Source of the DNA: Salegentibacter echinorum
GTDB taxonomy: Bacteria; Bacteroidota; Bacteroidia; Flavobacteriales; Flavobacteriaceae
Direction: 5' to 3'
DNA length: 64,000 nt
NCBI RefSeq assembly: GCF_900129445.1
Contig: NZ_FQVT01000001.1
Span: 186,001 to 250,000 of the forward strand
Positions 52,171 through 61,321 of this stretch are shown here, piece after piece. The notes under the pieces were generated by a model. It searched no databases. It saw nothing but the letters and a program-made list of their open reading frames with translations, and had not been told where the DNA came from. The position numbers and the translations under genes are program-made. Within the stretch, counting starts at the first letter, position 1; each line of letters begins with the position of its first letter.

Positions 52171-52833
52171 TTAATGGGCTTCCTTTTTTAGGATATCTGG
52201 AAACTTATCTTTAAACCTGTTTAACCGTGGGATAGAAACTTTTTGAATATAGGGATTGTTGAGATTGTTCTTTTCATAGTTTTGGTGATAAGCTTCGGCT
52301 TTCCAAAATTTCTGAAAGGGTAGAATCTCAGCCGCTAGTGGCTTTTTATAATTTTTTGCAACATCCTTTTTAACTTTCTCTATGGTTTGTTTTTGTTGTT
52401 CATTTTGAAAAAAGATAAGTGAGCGATACTGTGAGCCAATATCGGGTCCCTGGCCATTCACCTGGGTAGGGTCTTGTGAACCGTAATAAACTTCTACGAG
52501 CGTTTCGAAACTCACAACATTAGGGTTGTAAATTACTTCAACCGCTTCGGCATGTCCTGTTTTACCGGTATTACTTTTTTCATAAGTTGGGTTTTTGGTG
52601 TGCCCCCCGGCATAACCGGAAACTACTTCTTTCACACCTTCTACACTTTCATAAATGGCTTCAACACACCAAAAACATCCGCTGGCAAAATAGGCTTTTT
52701 CAAATCCATCTTCCGCTTCTACTTCAACCGGATCGGCATTGGCAATTTCTGGTTTGGTGACTGTTTTTTGTTGTGCATTGTTTCCGCAGGAAATTAGTAG
52801 AAATATAAATGTGGGTATAAAAAAATGTTTCAT
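52171..52833 (-). CDS. msrA: Peptide-methionine (S)-S-oxide reductase, lipoprotein form
   Basis: A 220-residue MsrA. The catalytic GCFWCVEAIYESVEGV has C53 as nucleophile, and SGYAGGHTKNPTYE and TGHAEAVEVIYNP follow. It carries a lipoprotein signal with lipobox LLISC (C16), so it works outside the cytoplasm, repairing oxidised methionine in envelope proteins. A cytoplasmic MsrA lacks such a signal. It is one gene downstream of the antiporter gene on the same strand, with about 88 bp between. Confidence 0.93.
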   Translation of the reverse strand: MKHFFIPTFIFLLISCGNNAQQKTVTKPEIANADPVEVEAEDGFEKAYFASGCFWCVEAIYESVEGVKEVVSGYAGGHTKNPTYEKSNTGKTGHAEAVEVIYNPNVVSFETLVEVYYGSQDPTQVNGQGPDIGSQYRSLIFFQNEQQKQTIEKVKKDVAKNYKKPLAAEILPFQKFWKAEAYHQNYEKNNLNNPYIQKVSIPRLNRFKDKFPDILKKEAH

Positions 52834-53161
52834 GTGTTTATAATTTTAATCCCAATGTGGGAATTTGTCACAGGCGTATAACTATCTCCCTGTATTTTGC
52901 TAATTTTTTGCATCCAGCACCATGCCGGTTTCAGCTGCTTTTGTTTAAAATAAGAGTAGAACCTTATAATTAGGTAATATTCTTTTTCTTTTTATGGCTT
53001 ATTTTTGAAAAGCCAACTCTAAAAGCTTTGTAAAAGCTGTATTTAGTAAGAAATAAAGTTAAAGCTTAAATCTTTTAAAAATGTGAAAAGCTTGTTAATC
53101 AATATAGATAAAAAAAGCCTCTAAAATGGAAGCTTTTTTGATGCAATATATTTACAAGGAA
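52834..53161. other. Spacer with a minus-strand terminator
   Basis: A 328-bp gene-free stretch. The terminator at 53111-53139 ends the Nif3 and zinc-ribbon-type operon. Nothing else was recognised. Confidence 0.45.
53111..53139 (-). terminator. Terminator of the Nif3/zinc-ribbon-type operon
   Basis: On the minus strand AAAAAAGCTTC pairs with GAGGCTTTTTT (one wobble) around a 7-base loop, ending in T-runs. Confidence 0.7.
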
Positions 53162-53935
53162 TTATGAGAAAAATTTCTGCATTTTTTCTTGTTCTTCTTT
53201 TGCCAGCTCTTCGTCAACCAGGATTCGGCCACTGTGCTCATCTGTAATGATTTTTTTGCGTCCCGCAATTTCCATAATCACCTGCGGCGGAATTGTAAAA
53301 TAAGATCCTCCAGATGCACCACGCTCTACCGGTACAATGGCTAGTCCGTTTTTTACATTATTCCGAATTCTTTTATAGGCTTTTATAAGACGCTCTTCGA
53401 TATTTTTCTCAAAATCTTCAGACTTCTTGATCAACGATTTTTCCTCTTTTTCCGTTTCAGCAAGGATATCGTTTAATTCACTTTTTTTATGCTCCAGGTG
53501 TGTTTTACGTTCTTCCAGGCGTTCTTTGGTTTGCTCGATCACCTGATTCTTTTGTTCTATTTGAGCACGATATTCCCTAATGTGTTTTTCGGCAAGTTCG
53601 ATTTCCAATTCCTGAAATTCCACTTCTTTGCTTAAAGCGTTAAACTCACGATTGTTACGAACATTTTTTTGCTGCTCAGAATACTTTTTCATGGTCGCTT
53701 TAGACTCATCAATAAGATTCTTCTTGCTTTTAATATCGTTTTCAATGACCTCAATATCGGCATCTAATTTTTCCAAACGCTTGTTCAATCCAGCTACCTC
53801 GTCTTCTAAATCTTCAACTTCCAGTGGAAGCTCGCCGCGTACGTTCCTAATTTCATCAATTCTGGAATCTACCAGCTGAAGATCGTACAACGCTCTTAAC
53901 TTCTCTTCTACAGTAACATCGTTCTTTTTTGCCAT
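53162..53935 (-). CDS. Zinc-ribbon-family coiled-coil protein lacking the cysteines
   Basis: A 257-residue protein of the C4-zinc-ribbon coiled-coil group. A long helical hairpin (about 10-190) precedes a small C-terminal fold with GLAIVPVERGASGGSYFTIP and ITDEHSGRILVDEEL. In most relatives these last two segments read CGGC and CEYCGRIL, forming the zinc site. Here all four cysteines are replaced by serine, glycine or aspartate, so no zinc ribbon can form. The start lies 2 bp after the Nif3 stop. The function is unclear in the whole family. Confidence 0.85.
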   Translation of the reverse strand: MAKKNDVTVEEKLRALYDLQLVDSRIDEIRNVRGELPLEVEDLEDEVAGLNKRLEKLDADIEVIENDIKSKKNLIDESKATMKKYSEQQKNVRNNREFNALSKEVEFQELEIELAEKHIREYRAQIEQKNQVIEQTKERLEERKTHLEHKKSELNDILAETEKEEKSLIKKSEDFEKNIEERLIKAYKRIRNNVKNGLAIVPVERGASGGSYFTIPPQVIMEIAGRKKIITDEHSGRILVDEELAKEEQEKMQKFFS

Positions 53936-53937
53936 AG

Positions 53938-55032
53938 TTATATATACTTGATTGGATTGGTGTTTGTATCTGCTAAAATAAGTGCAAAATTACTAATTTT
54001 TTTTGTAAGATAAGAATGTAATAAATCTTTTGTGAATTGCTCACTTTCATAGTGGCCAATATCTGCCAGTAATAGGTCTTTATCCCCTTTATAAAAGTCG
54101 TGGTATTTAAGGTCTGCCGTGAGATACACATCGGCTCCGGCGGCTTTTGCGTTATTTATTGCAAAACTGCCACTACCTCCCAGTACCGCAACTTTTTTGA
54201 TAGTTTTTTCTCTAAATTCAGAATGCCTTATACAGCCACAATTAAAAGTAGATTTTATGCGCTGCAAAAAATCCTTTTCATCTTCGGCATTTTCCAGTTC
54301 ACCAATCATTCCCATGCCCAATTGCTGATTTTTATTTTCCAGGGCTGTGATTTCATAAGCTACTTCCTCATAAGGATGCGATTCAAAAAGCCTTCTTATA
54401 ATTTTAGGTTCTAAATGTGCAGGGAAAGTCAGACCAATTTGAGTTTCTTCTTCAAGATGCACCTCCCCACGGTTGCCAATTACGGGATTGGCGGCCTCAT
54501 TGGGCTTAAAACTACCCTCACCTTGTAGGTTAAAACTACAATGATCATAATTCCCAATACTACCGCCACCAGCTTCAAAAAGCGCTTTTCTTACCTCATC
54601 GGCCTGTTTATTTGGAACAAATGTGGTTAACTTTTTTATGCTATCTTTCCGCGGAATCAGGATCTTGCGATTTGTTAAGCCAATTTTTTCAGAAATCATA
54701 TCGTTCACTCCTTTGTATTGATTGTCTAAAGCGGTGTGAATGGCGTAAATTGCAATATCGTGCTTAATGGCTTTTAGAATTGTTCTTTCCACATAATCCC
54801 TTCCCGTTAATTTTTTTAAGCCTGAAAATATGATTGGATGAAAACTAATAATAAGGTTGCAATTTTTTTCAATGGCTTCTTCTACCACACTTTCTAAAGT
54901 GTCTAAAGTGATAAGAGCGCCGTTTACTTTGGCTCTTTTATCGCCTACCAGAAGCCCCACATTGTCAAAACTTTCGGCATAGGCCGGTGGTGCGAAATCT
55001 TCTATAATATCAATTACTTCTTTTATAAGCAT
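53938..55032 (-). CDS. Nif3/YqfO-type dinuclear metal-centre protein
   Basis: A 364-residue Nif3-like protein. The metal ligands are visible in NLIISFHPIIFSGLKKL and AIHTALDN at the N-terminal half and in LLADIGHYESEQ near the C-terminus. An inserted domain of about 110 residues in the middle (LTTFVPNKQADEVRKALFEA and following) is the PII-like insert of the long YqfO type. The activity is debated. The gene heads a two-gene operon with the zinc-ribbon-type gene, a pairing often conserved in Bacteroidota. Confidence 0.9.
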   Translation of the reverse strand: MLIKEVIDIIEDFAPPAYAESFDNVGLLVGDKRAKVNGALITLDTLESVVEEAIEKNCNLIISFHPIIFSGLKKLTGRDYVERTILKAIKHDIAIYAIHTALDNQYKGVNDMISEKIGLTNRKILIPRKDSIKKLTTFVPNKQADEVRKALFEAGGGSIGNYDHCSFNLQGEGSFKPNEAANPVIGNRGEVHLEEETQIGLTFPAHLEPKIIRRLFESHPYEEVAYEITALENKNQQLGMGMIGELENAEDEKDFLQRIKSTFNCGCIRHSEFREKTIKKVAVLGGSGSFAINNAKAAGADVYLTADLKYHDFYKGDKDLLLADIGHYESEQFTKDLLHSYLTKKISNFALILADTNTNPIKYI

Positions 55033-55262
55033 TTTGTTTTCGTTTTTTACTGAAACAATAGATTTTTTACCCGATTATCGAGACTATTCCCGATTCTATA
55101 GCTATGGGGATGTATCAAAACTAAAATATCTTTCTATATTATCCATCAGAGGCTTGCCCTGAGGTAGTTTTTACTAAATTCGTAGTATCTATTTTTACTA
55201 AATTCAATTGTTTTCGGCTTGGTCCGGTTAACTTCAAATATAATTATTATAGCCAGTTCTGT

Positions 55263-56267
55263 ATGAAGATTTTAAGAAAATTGCTCTTTCCTTTTGCCTT
55301 ACTATATGGGTTGATCATGTGGATTAGAAATTTCTTTTATAACTCCGGAATTTTAAAATCCCGGGCTTATACCTTACCGGTAATTTGTGTGGGAAACTTA
55401 AATGCTGGGGGAACCGGAAAATCTCCAATGATAGAATACTTGCTGAAGTTTTTGCTACCAAAATTTAGAGTAGCCAGTCTTAGCCGCGGTTATAAGCGCA
55501 GTACAAAAGGTTATCATTTACTAAGTGGTGAGGAAACCGCCGGGGAGGTGGGGGATGAGCCTTTGCAATTTAAGCGAAAATTTAATCGGGCGATCGTTGC
55601 AGTGGAGGCGGATAGACAAAATGGAATATTTCAACTAAAAAATCAAAATCCGGAGGTTATTCTTTTAGATGACGCTTTTCAGCATAGAAAAGTAGAGGCA
55701 GGGCTTAATATTTTACTTACGGCTTATGGCGATCTCTATGTCGATGACTTTATGCTGCCCACCGGCAATTTAAGAGAGCCTACCGCTGGGGCAGAACGCG
55801 CTAAGATTATTATTGTGACTAAATGTCCGCCGAAGTTGATAAAACCTGAAATGGAGCGCATACGTCATAAATTAGAGCTTCGGAATTATCAAAAATTGTT
55901 CTTCAGTTTTATTGATTATTCAGATAGCGTAATTTCAAAAGAAAAAACCCTGAAATTGGAGCAATTAAAGGCTAAACAGGTTACATTAGTTACCGGAATT
56001 GCCAATCCCAAACCCCTAACTTTATTTTTAGAAAAGAAAGCTATTGGGTTTAAACATTTAAAATATAAGGATCACCATAATTTTTCGGCTTCAGAAATCG
56101 CTCATTTACAGGAAAAAGAATTTGTTTTAACGACAGAGAAAGATTACGTACGGCTGGTAGATCATTTTGAGCGTGAACAATTATATTACCTACCGGTTCA
56201 GTCTGCTTTTTTGGCAAATGAAAAAGAATTTCAACAGGAAATTTTGGATTTTATGCATAAAAAATGA
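55263..56267 (+). CDS. lpxK: Tetraacyldisaccharide 4'-kinase (lipid A synthesis)
   Basis: A 334-residue enzyme that phosphorylates the 4' position of the lipid A disaccharide, on the inner membrane. The N-terminal hydrophobic helix (LLFPFALLYGLIMWIRNFFY) anchors it. The Walker A is NLNAGGTGKSPM, and LLDDAFQHRKVEAGL follows. It is a single gene divergent from the Nif3 operon. Its stop codon (56265-56267) is inside the 5' arm of its terminator hairpin. Confidence 0.95.
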   Translation: MKILRKLLFPFALLYGLIMWIRNFFYNSGILKSRAYTLPVICVGNLNAGGTGKSPMIEYLLKFLLPKFRVASLSRGYKRSTKGYHLLSGEETAGEVGDEPLQFKRKFNRAIVAVEADRQNGIFQLKNQNPEVILLDDAFQHRKVEAGLNILLTAYGDLYVDDFMLPTGNLREPTAGAERAKIIIVTKCPPKLIKPEMERIRHKLELRNYQKLFFSFIDYSDSVISKEKTLKLEQLKAKQVTLVTGIANPKPLTLFLEKKAIGFKHLKYKDHHNFSASEIAHLQEKEFVLTTEKDYVRLVDHFEREQLYYLPVQSAFLANEKEFQQEILDFMHKK

Positions 56268-56288
56268 GGTGCGTTTACACCTCATTTT
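56261..56288 (+). terminator. Terminator overlapping the lpxK stop codon
   Basis: AAAATGAGGTG and CACCTCATTTT form an 11-bp stem with a 6-base loop, followed by CTTT. The first arm contains the TGA of lpxK. Confidence 0.75.
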
Positions 56289-56369
56289 CTTTGGCTAATT
56301 CAAACTATATATGTTCTAAATCAATATATAATTTAATTAGCTCAATTTTGCAAAGCCCGTGCCAAATGA

Positions 56370-58598
56370 CTAGGAAGTGCGGGTACTTACTGCTAATTGC
56401 TTGTTAATCTTGGCGAAAAATTCTTCTGTTTTATAAGGTTTGGGAATAATATCATTAAAACCGTTTAAAAAGAATTCATCTAAATTATCATCTAAGGTCA
56501 CCGCGGTTAGTGCTATAATTGGAATTTTGGAATCAAAATTTCTAATTTGTTTTGTAGCTTCAATTCCGCTAATTCCCGGCATATGAATGTCCATAAGTAC
56601 CAGGTCGAATTCACTGGCTTTTACTTTGTCTACAGCGATACTACCATTGTCTGCAACCTCGCATTTCACTTTGTGTTTTTCCAGTATTTTCCTGGTGATC
56701 ATCTGGTTGATCTTGTTATCTTCTACGATAAGAATTTGGGAATCGGTTAATAAATCATTTTCTTCTTCCTGTACCGGCGAAGCAGGGGTAGGCGCGGTAT
56801 TGGTCGTTTCTTCTTTGGCTTCAAATTTTAACCTAAAATAAAATGTAGAACCTTTTCCTAGTTCACTTTTCAGGCTTATGTCACTACCAAGTAGGCTAAG
56901 CAAATTTTTTACAATAGATAAGCCCAGGCCGGTGCCACCAAATTTTCGATTTATTTGAGTGGAACCCTGGGTGAAATTTTCAAAAATCGCTTTCTGCTTT
57001 TCCTTGGTAATGCCTTCTCCGTTATCTTTTATTTTAAAGTCTAAAAAGATAAACTTTCCTTCGGAATGATGTTTAGAAACTGTAATCCAAATGTCGCCAT
57101 CTTCAGTGAATTTAATGGAGTTACCGATAAGGTTAATTAAAATTTGCGAAATTTTAAGCGGGTCGCCTTTTAGTTCTGTCGGGATTCGTTCATCATAATC
57201 CAGATGAATTTTGGTGTTTTTATCATCGGCGGAATTTTTTAAAGCAATCAATACATCAGAAATACGCTTTTTAAGATCAAAAGAAGCGTCCAGTACTTCC
57301 ATTTTGTTTGCTTCCAGCTTATTCAGGTCTAAAATATTATTGATAAGAGAGAGTAAATATTCCCCCGAAAATTTTAAGGAATTCAGGTGTTCTTTTTGAT
57401 TTTCTGTCGGACTTTCTTCCAGTAAAAGATGAGTGAGGCCCGTTACGGCATAAAGAGGTGTCCTTAGCTCGTGTGTAATGGTAGATAGAAACTGCGCTTT
57501 GGCCAGGGAGGCTTTTTCGGCATTTTCTTTGGCTTCGGTTAGTTCGGTGTTTTTCTTCTGTAATAACTCGTTTGCTTTAGCCCTTAAATTATTGTTTTTG
57601 TAGAGGGATAATGTAAGCAGTGACAAAATAGTGATTAGAGCTACACTTAAAATTGTAGTAAGTTTATTAACCTTTAAGGTGCGTTCCTGCTCGGCATTTT
57701 TTAAACTGAGTTCATTTAAACTATTCTGTAGCGCATCTATTCCATATTTGGTATTGGCTTCAACCGCCATACTGGATTTATTCAGGTTGAAAATAGAATC
57801 CCTCCGCTCGTTACTTTTCTTTAAATTTAAAAGTGCCTGACTCAAGTTACCCTGATCTTCATAAATTTCACTGAGTAATTTTTCACCGCTCATGATCATC
57901 CCGCCAAAATTATCTTTAAAGGCAATTTTTAGGGAACGTCTTATGTCTTCTTCTGCCGCCTGGTGTTTACCTAAATTTAAATAGGTCCTGGCGCGATAAT
58001 AATAAAGACGAGACCTTTCATAGGTATTGTCGCTATCAACAAGTTTTTTTTCGGCGGAATTTAGATTGTTTAAAGCAGTATTAAGGTTGTTGTCAAGATT
58101 TAAGTTGATGATAGCCCTGTTTAATTCAATAATCCCTAAACAAGCAGGGCTATTTTGTTCAGCATAAATATTTTCTGCTAATTTCAGGTATTTTTTTGCT
58201 CGATCTTTTTCTCCCTGTGAACTATATATCTTTGAGAAATTGATATAGCTAAAAGCCAGTCCCTCTTTATCATTAATTTTTTTTTGCACCATTACTGCGC
58301 GGTTCAATTCCGTTACAGCTTTATCATAGTCCCTTCTTATATAATATAGTTTCGCCAGGATGCTACTGGAGAGGGCAATAAACTTTTTGTCATCTATGGA
58401 TTTTGATAGTTCCAGGGAAGAATTTAACTGCTCAATAGCATTATCGAAATCCATAGTATTTACCGATACCTCGGCGTCGTTCAATAACTGTTGAATTTTT
58501 TCCTGGGTAATTTCCTTTTCCTGGGGTTCCTCTTGCGACAATGCATAGGTAGTACCAAAACAGCAAACGATAAAGAGTATAAGTAGAAGGTTCTTCAT
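56370..58598 (-). CDS. Hybrid sensor histidine kinase with TPR sensor region
   Basis: A 742-residue protein with a signal peptide at the N-terminus, then tetratricopeptide repeats (about 30-280) outside or in the periplasm. A single TM near 315-335 (ILSVALITILSLLTLSLYK) and a HisKA domain follow, with H376 in STITHELRTPL. The HATPase has LIGNSIKFTEDGD, KDNGEGI and GGTGLGLSIV. A C-terminal receiver carries D670 in VLMDIHMPG. No output domain or adjacent regulator gene is present, so the phosphate is probably passed on to proteins elsewhere. Confidence 0.92.
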   Translation of the reverse strand: MKNLLLILFIVCCFGTTYALSQEEPQEKEITQEKIQQLLNDAEVSVNTMDFDNAIEQLNSSLELSKSIDDKKFIALSSSILAKLYYIRRDYDKAVTELNRAVMVQKKINDKEGLAFSYINFSKIYSSQGEKDRAKKYLKLAENIYAEQNSPACLGIIELNRAIINLNLDNNLNTALNNLNSAEKKLVDSDNTYERSRLYYYRARTYLNLGKHQAAEEDIRRSLKIAFKDNFGGMIMSGEKLLSEIYEDQGNLSQALLNLKKSNERRDSIFNLNKSSMAVEANTKYGIDALQNSLNELSLKNAEQERTLKVNKLTTILSVALITILSLLTLSLYKNNNLRAKANELLQKKNTELTEAKENAEKASLAKAQFLSTITHELRTPLYAVTGLTHLLLEESPTENQKEHLNSLKFSGEYLLSLINNILDLNKLEANKMEVLDASFDLKKRISDVLIALKNSADDKNTKIHLDYDERIPTELKGDPLKISQILINLIGNSIKFTEDGDIWITVSKHHSEGKFIFLDFKIKDNGEGITKEKQKAIFENFTQGSTQINRKFGGTGLGLSIVKNLLSLLGSDISLKSELGKGSTFYFRLKFEAKEETTNTAPTPASPVQEEENDLLTDSQILIVEDNKINQMITRKILEKHKVKCEVADNGSIAVDKVKASEFDLVLMDIHMPGISGIEATKQIRNFDSKIPIIALTAVTLDDNLDEFFLNGFNDIIPKPYKTEEFFAKINKQLAVSTRTS

Positions 58599-58637
58599 TC
58601 AGGAATTTCGGCTAAAACTTAATCGTGATAAATATAG

Positions 58638-59645
58638 TTATTTATGCGTAAGTACTGAAATTAAATCGATAAGACGATTGGAATAACCGATCTCATTATC
58701 GTACCAGCCAATTAATTTAACAAGCTTTCCGCCAATCACAGAGGTCATTTGCGCATCAAAAACGCAGGAATAGGGGTTGTGGTTAATATCTATGGAAACT
58801 ATGGGGTCTTCAGTATAACTCATAATTCCTTTGAGTGAAGTTTCCGAAGCATTTTTAAACAGCGCATTAATTTCAGCAATACTGGTCTCCTGGCTCACAT
58901 TCAAAGTCATATCGGTAAGAGAGCCGTTGGGTACCGGAACGCGAATTCCGCAACCACCAATAACATCACTAATATCTGGAAAAATTCCCGTTAAAGCTTT
59001 TGCGGCTCCGGTAGTGGTAGGGATTATAGACTGCGCGGCTGCCCGGCTCCTTCTTAAATCCTTGTGTGGTTTATCGTGCAAACTTTGATCTGAAGTGTAA
59101 GAATGCACCGTGGTAATATAGGCCTGTTCTACCTTAAAATTCTCGTGAATGAGCTTTAGCATAGGCGCCGCATTGTTGGTAGTGCAACTCGCATTGGACA
59201 CGATTTTTTCACTGCCGTCCAGAATATTATCATTCACACCAAGCACCACCATTTTTATCGTTTCATCCTGTGGCGGAACCGATAGAATCACTTTCTCTGC
59301 ACCGTTTTCAAGGTGCCCCTCCAGGTCTTTATAGGTCTTGAATTTCCCTGTGGCTTCTACTACAATATCCACCTTATAAGGTTTCCAGTTAATTTCCTGT
59401 GTTGTACCTGCGTTAAGCACAGGGATGCTATTTCCATTGACTAAAAGTTTATTTTCTTCTGAAGAAATATTGGCTTCTAAAACCCCGTGAATACTATCGT
59501 ATTTTAGCAAATGGGCCAGGGTTTTAGCATCTGCAATATCATTGATGGCAACTACATTTATATTTTCATTTTCAATGAGCAACCTAAATAAACTACGCCC
59601 AATACGGCCAAAACCGTTTATGGCAATATTGATACTTTTTGTCAT
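58638..59645 (-). CDS. gap: Glyceraldehyde-3-phosphate dehydrogenase
   Basis: A 335-residue NAD-dependent glycolytic enzyme. The N-terminal NGFGRIGRSLFR binds NAD, and C154 in SNASCTTNNAAP is the catalytic cysteine. TTTGAAKALTGIFPD and the end WYDNEIGYSNRLIDL are canonical. It lies 40 bp before the histidine kinase start and about 15 bp after lipA on the same strand, so it may be transcribed with lipA. Confidence 0.95.
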   Translation of the reverse strand: MTKSINIAINGFGRIGRSLFRLLIENENINVVAINDIADAKTLAHLLKYDSIHGVLEANISSEENKLLVNGNSIPVLNAGTTQEINWKPYKVDIVVEATGKFKTYKDLEGHLENGAEKVILSVPPQDETIKMVVLGVNDNILDGSEKIVSNASCTTNNAAPMLKLIHENFKVEQAYITTVHSYTSDQSLHDKPHKDLRRSRAAAQSIIPTTTGAAKALTGIFPDISDVIGGCGIRVPVPNGSLTDMTLNVSQETSIAEINALFKNASETSLKGIMSYTEDPIVSIDINHNPYSCVFDAQMTSVIGGKLVKLIGWYDNEIGYSNRLIDLISVLTHK

Positions 59646-59660
59646 GCTTATTTTTAAGAC

Positions 59661-60539
59661 TTAGTCAATATGTTTGTGCGCTTTGTAAGAAGATCTAACT
59701 AGAGCGCTACTTTCTACGTGGCGAAAACCGAGATCGAGCCCTATGGCTTCATATTTCTTAAATTGATCTGGTGTGATAAATTGCTTTACAGGTAAGTGTT
59801 TTTTACTGGGTTGTAAATATTGGCCAATGGTTACAACATCTACATCGGCATCGCGCAGATCGTGCAGGGTTTGTATAACTTCTTCTTCTCGTTCTCCCAA
59901 ACCAAGCATAATTCCAGATTTTGTTCTATTCACTCCCTGCTGTTTTAGATAGCGAAGCACTTCCAGACTTCTGTCATATTTCGCTTGAATTCTAACTTGT
60001 CGGGTCAACCTTTTTACGGTCTCCATGTTATGGGAAACAACCTCTGGTAACACATCTACCACGCGGTCTATATTGCGCTCATTTCCCTGGAAATCTGGAA
60101 TAAGTGTTTCTAAAGTAGTGTTTGGGTTCATACGACGAATCGCTTTCACGGTTTCTGCCCACATAATAGATCCCATATCTTTTAGGTCATCTCTATCTAC
60201 GCTGGTCACTACCGCATGTTTAATCCCCATAATTTTGATAGAACGGGCCACTTTTTCGGGTTCATCCCAATCTACAGTTTCCGGTCTGCCGGTTTTTACA
60301 CCGCAAAATCCGCAGGAACGGGTACAGATATTACCTAAAATCATAAAAGTAGCCACACCTTCACTCCAGCATTCTCCCATATTTGGGCAACTACCAGAAG
60401 TACAAATAGTATGCAAATCATACTTATCTACAAGGCTGCGAAGTTCGGTGTATTTTTTGCCGGTAGGAAGCTTAACACGAAGCCATTTAGGTTTTGCTTT
60501 TGGCTTTGTTTTTACGGGATTTATCGTCTCTGTACTCAT
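59661..60539 (-). CDS. lipA: Lipoyl synthase
   Basis: A 292-residue radical SAM enzyme inserting two sulfurs into octanoyl-carrier domains to make lipoyl cofactors. The auxiliary cluster cysteines are C46, C51 and C57 (CTSGSCPNMGEC, CX4CX5C). The radical SAM cluster is C72, C76 and C79 (ICTRSCGFCGV). Late motifs such as VETLIPDF (here LETLIPDFQG) and QYLQPSKKHLPV are present. I chose the ATG at 60539, since the upstream in-frame start is a TTG. Confidence 0.95.
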   Translation of the reverse strand: MSTETINPVKTKPKAKPKWLRVKLPTGKKYTELRSLVDKYDLHTICTSGSCPNMGECWSEGVATFMILGNICTRSCGFCGVKTGRPETVDWDEPEKVARSIKIMGIKHAVVTSVDRDDLKDMGSIMWAETVKAIRRMNPNTTLETLIPDFQGNERNIDRVVDVLPEVVSHNMETVKRLTRQVRIQAKYDRSLEVLRYLKQQGVNRTKSGIMLGLGEREEEVIQTLHDLRDADVDVVTIGQYLQPSKKHLPVKQFITPDQFKKYEAIGLDLGFRHVESSALVRSSYKAHKHID

Positions 60540-60748
60540 AGTTTTAAAAATCTTTTTCAAATATACAATAATCTCTTAAACTGCATAAATACGAATGTTA
60601 ACCCTTAAAAGACTTAGTAAAAGTTTCAAATAGGAATGAAAAAGTAACCGCTATTTTAAAACAGTTTCTTCATTTTCAACAGCAAAATTTAAAGAATTAT
60701 TGATTAATTGGTTTAGGTTAATCCTTCTCTGGTAACAAGGTTGAATAA

Positions 60749-61321
60749 TTAATGGCTTTTTCGTTCTTTGATAACCTTAAATAATAATTTTTTAGCTCTC
60801 AGTAATTTAACCTTGACGTTGTTCATAGGTTCTCCCAGGTTTTCTGCGATTTCTTTATAAGATTTTTCCCTGAAATATCTAAGCTGAATTACTTCCTGGT
60901 AATGAGGTTTCAGTTTTTTGATATCGCGTAGCAATTGCGCTAAATTTTGTTCGCTAATTAATTTATCTTCAATAGAGGGGGTATCATCTGGGATGCTGTT
61001 TACCTTATCATTTTGTTCTAAGGTAGTCTGGGAATAGAGCGAGGATTTTTTCTTCCGTAGCATATCTATGTGAATATTCTTGGAAATAGCTATGAGCCAG
61101 GTGCTAAATGAATAGGAATCATCAAAAGTATCAATTCTATTAAAAGCTTTAGAGAAAGTTTTTATCGTAATATCTTCAGCCTCATACTCATTGCTGGTTT
61201 TTTTAAGTTGAAAGCCATAAACCAAATCCCAAAAGGTGTCGAGTAGATAGTTAAAAGCAGGCTGATTTCCTTCTTTAGCGGCTGAAATTTTGCTAAGAAG
61301 CAATTTTTTGTCTATTTCCAA
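60749..61321 (-). CDS. ECF-type RNA polymerase sigma factor
   Basis: A 190-residue sigma-70 family ECF factor. Region 2 (about 20-95) has AEDITIKTFSKAFNRIDTF and SFSTWLIAISKNIHIDMLRK, and region 4 (about 125-185) has LKPHYQEVIQLRYFREKSYK. It would direct a stress or envelope regulon. The start overlaps the glycosyltransferase stop by 10 bp, so the two are co-expressed. No anti-sigma factor gene follows. Confidence 0.92.
   Translation of the reverse strand: MEIDKKLLLSKISAAKEGNQPAFNYLLDTFWDLVYGFQLKKTSNEYEAEDITIKTFSKAFNRIDTFDDSYSFSTWLIAISKNIHIDMLRKKKSSLYSQTTLEQNDKVNSIPDDTPSIEDKLISEQNLAQLLRDIKKLKPHYQEVIQLRYFREKSYKEIAENLGEPMNNVKVKLLRAKKLLFKVIKERKSH

Noticed and set aside
60025-60579. 184-codon plus-strand ORF
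   Set aside because: Antisense to lipA, which has all six cluster cysteines. The antisense product shows no domain.
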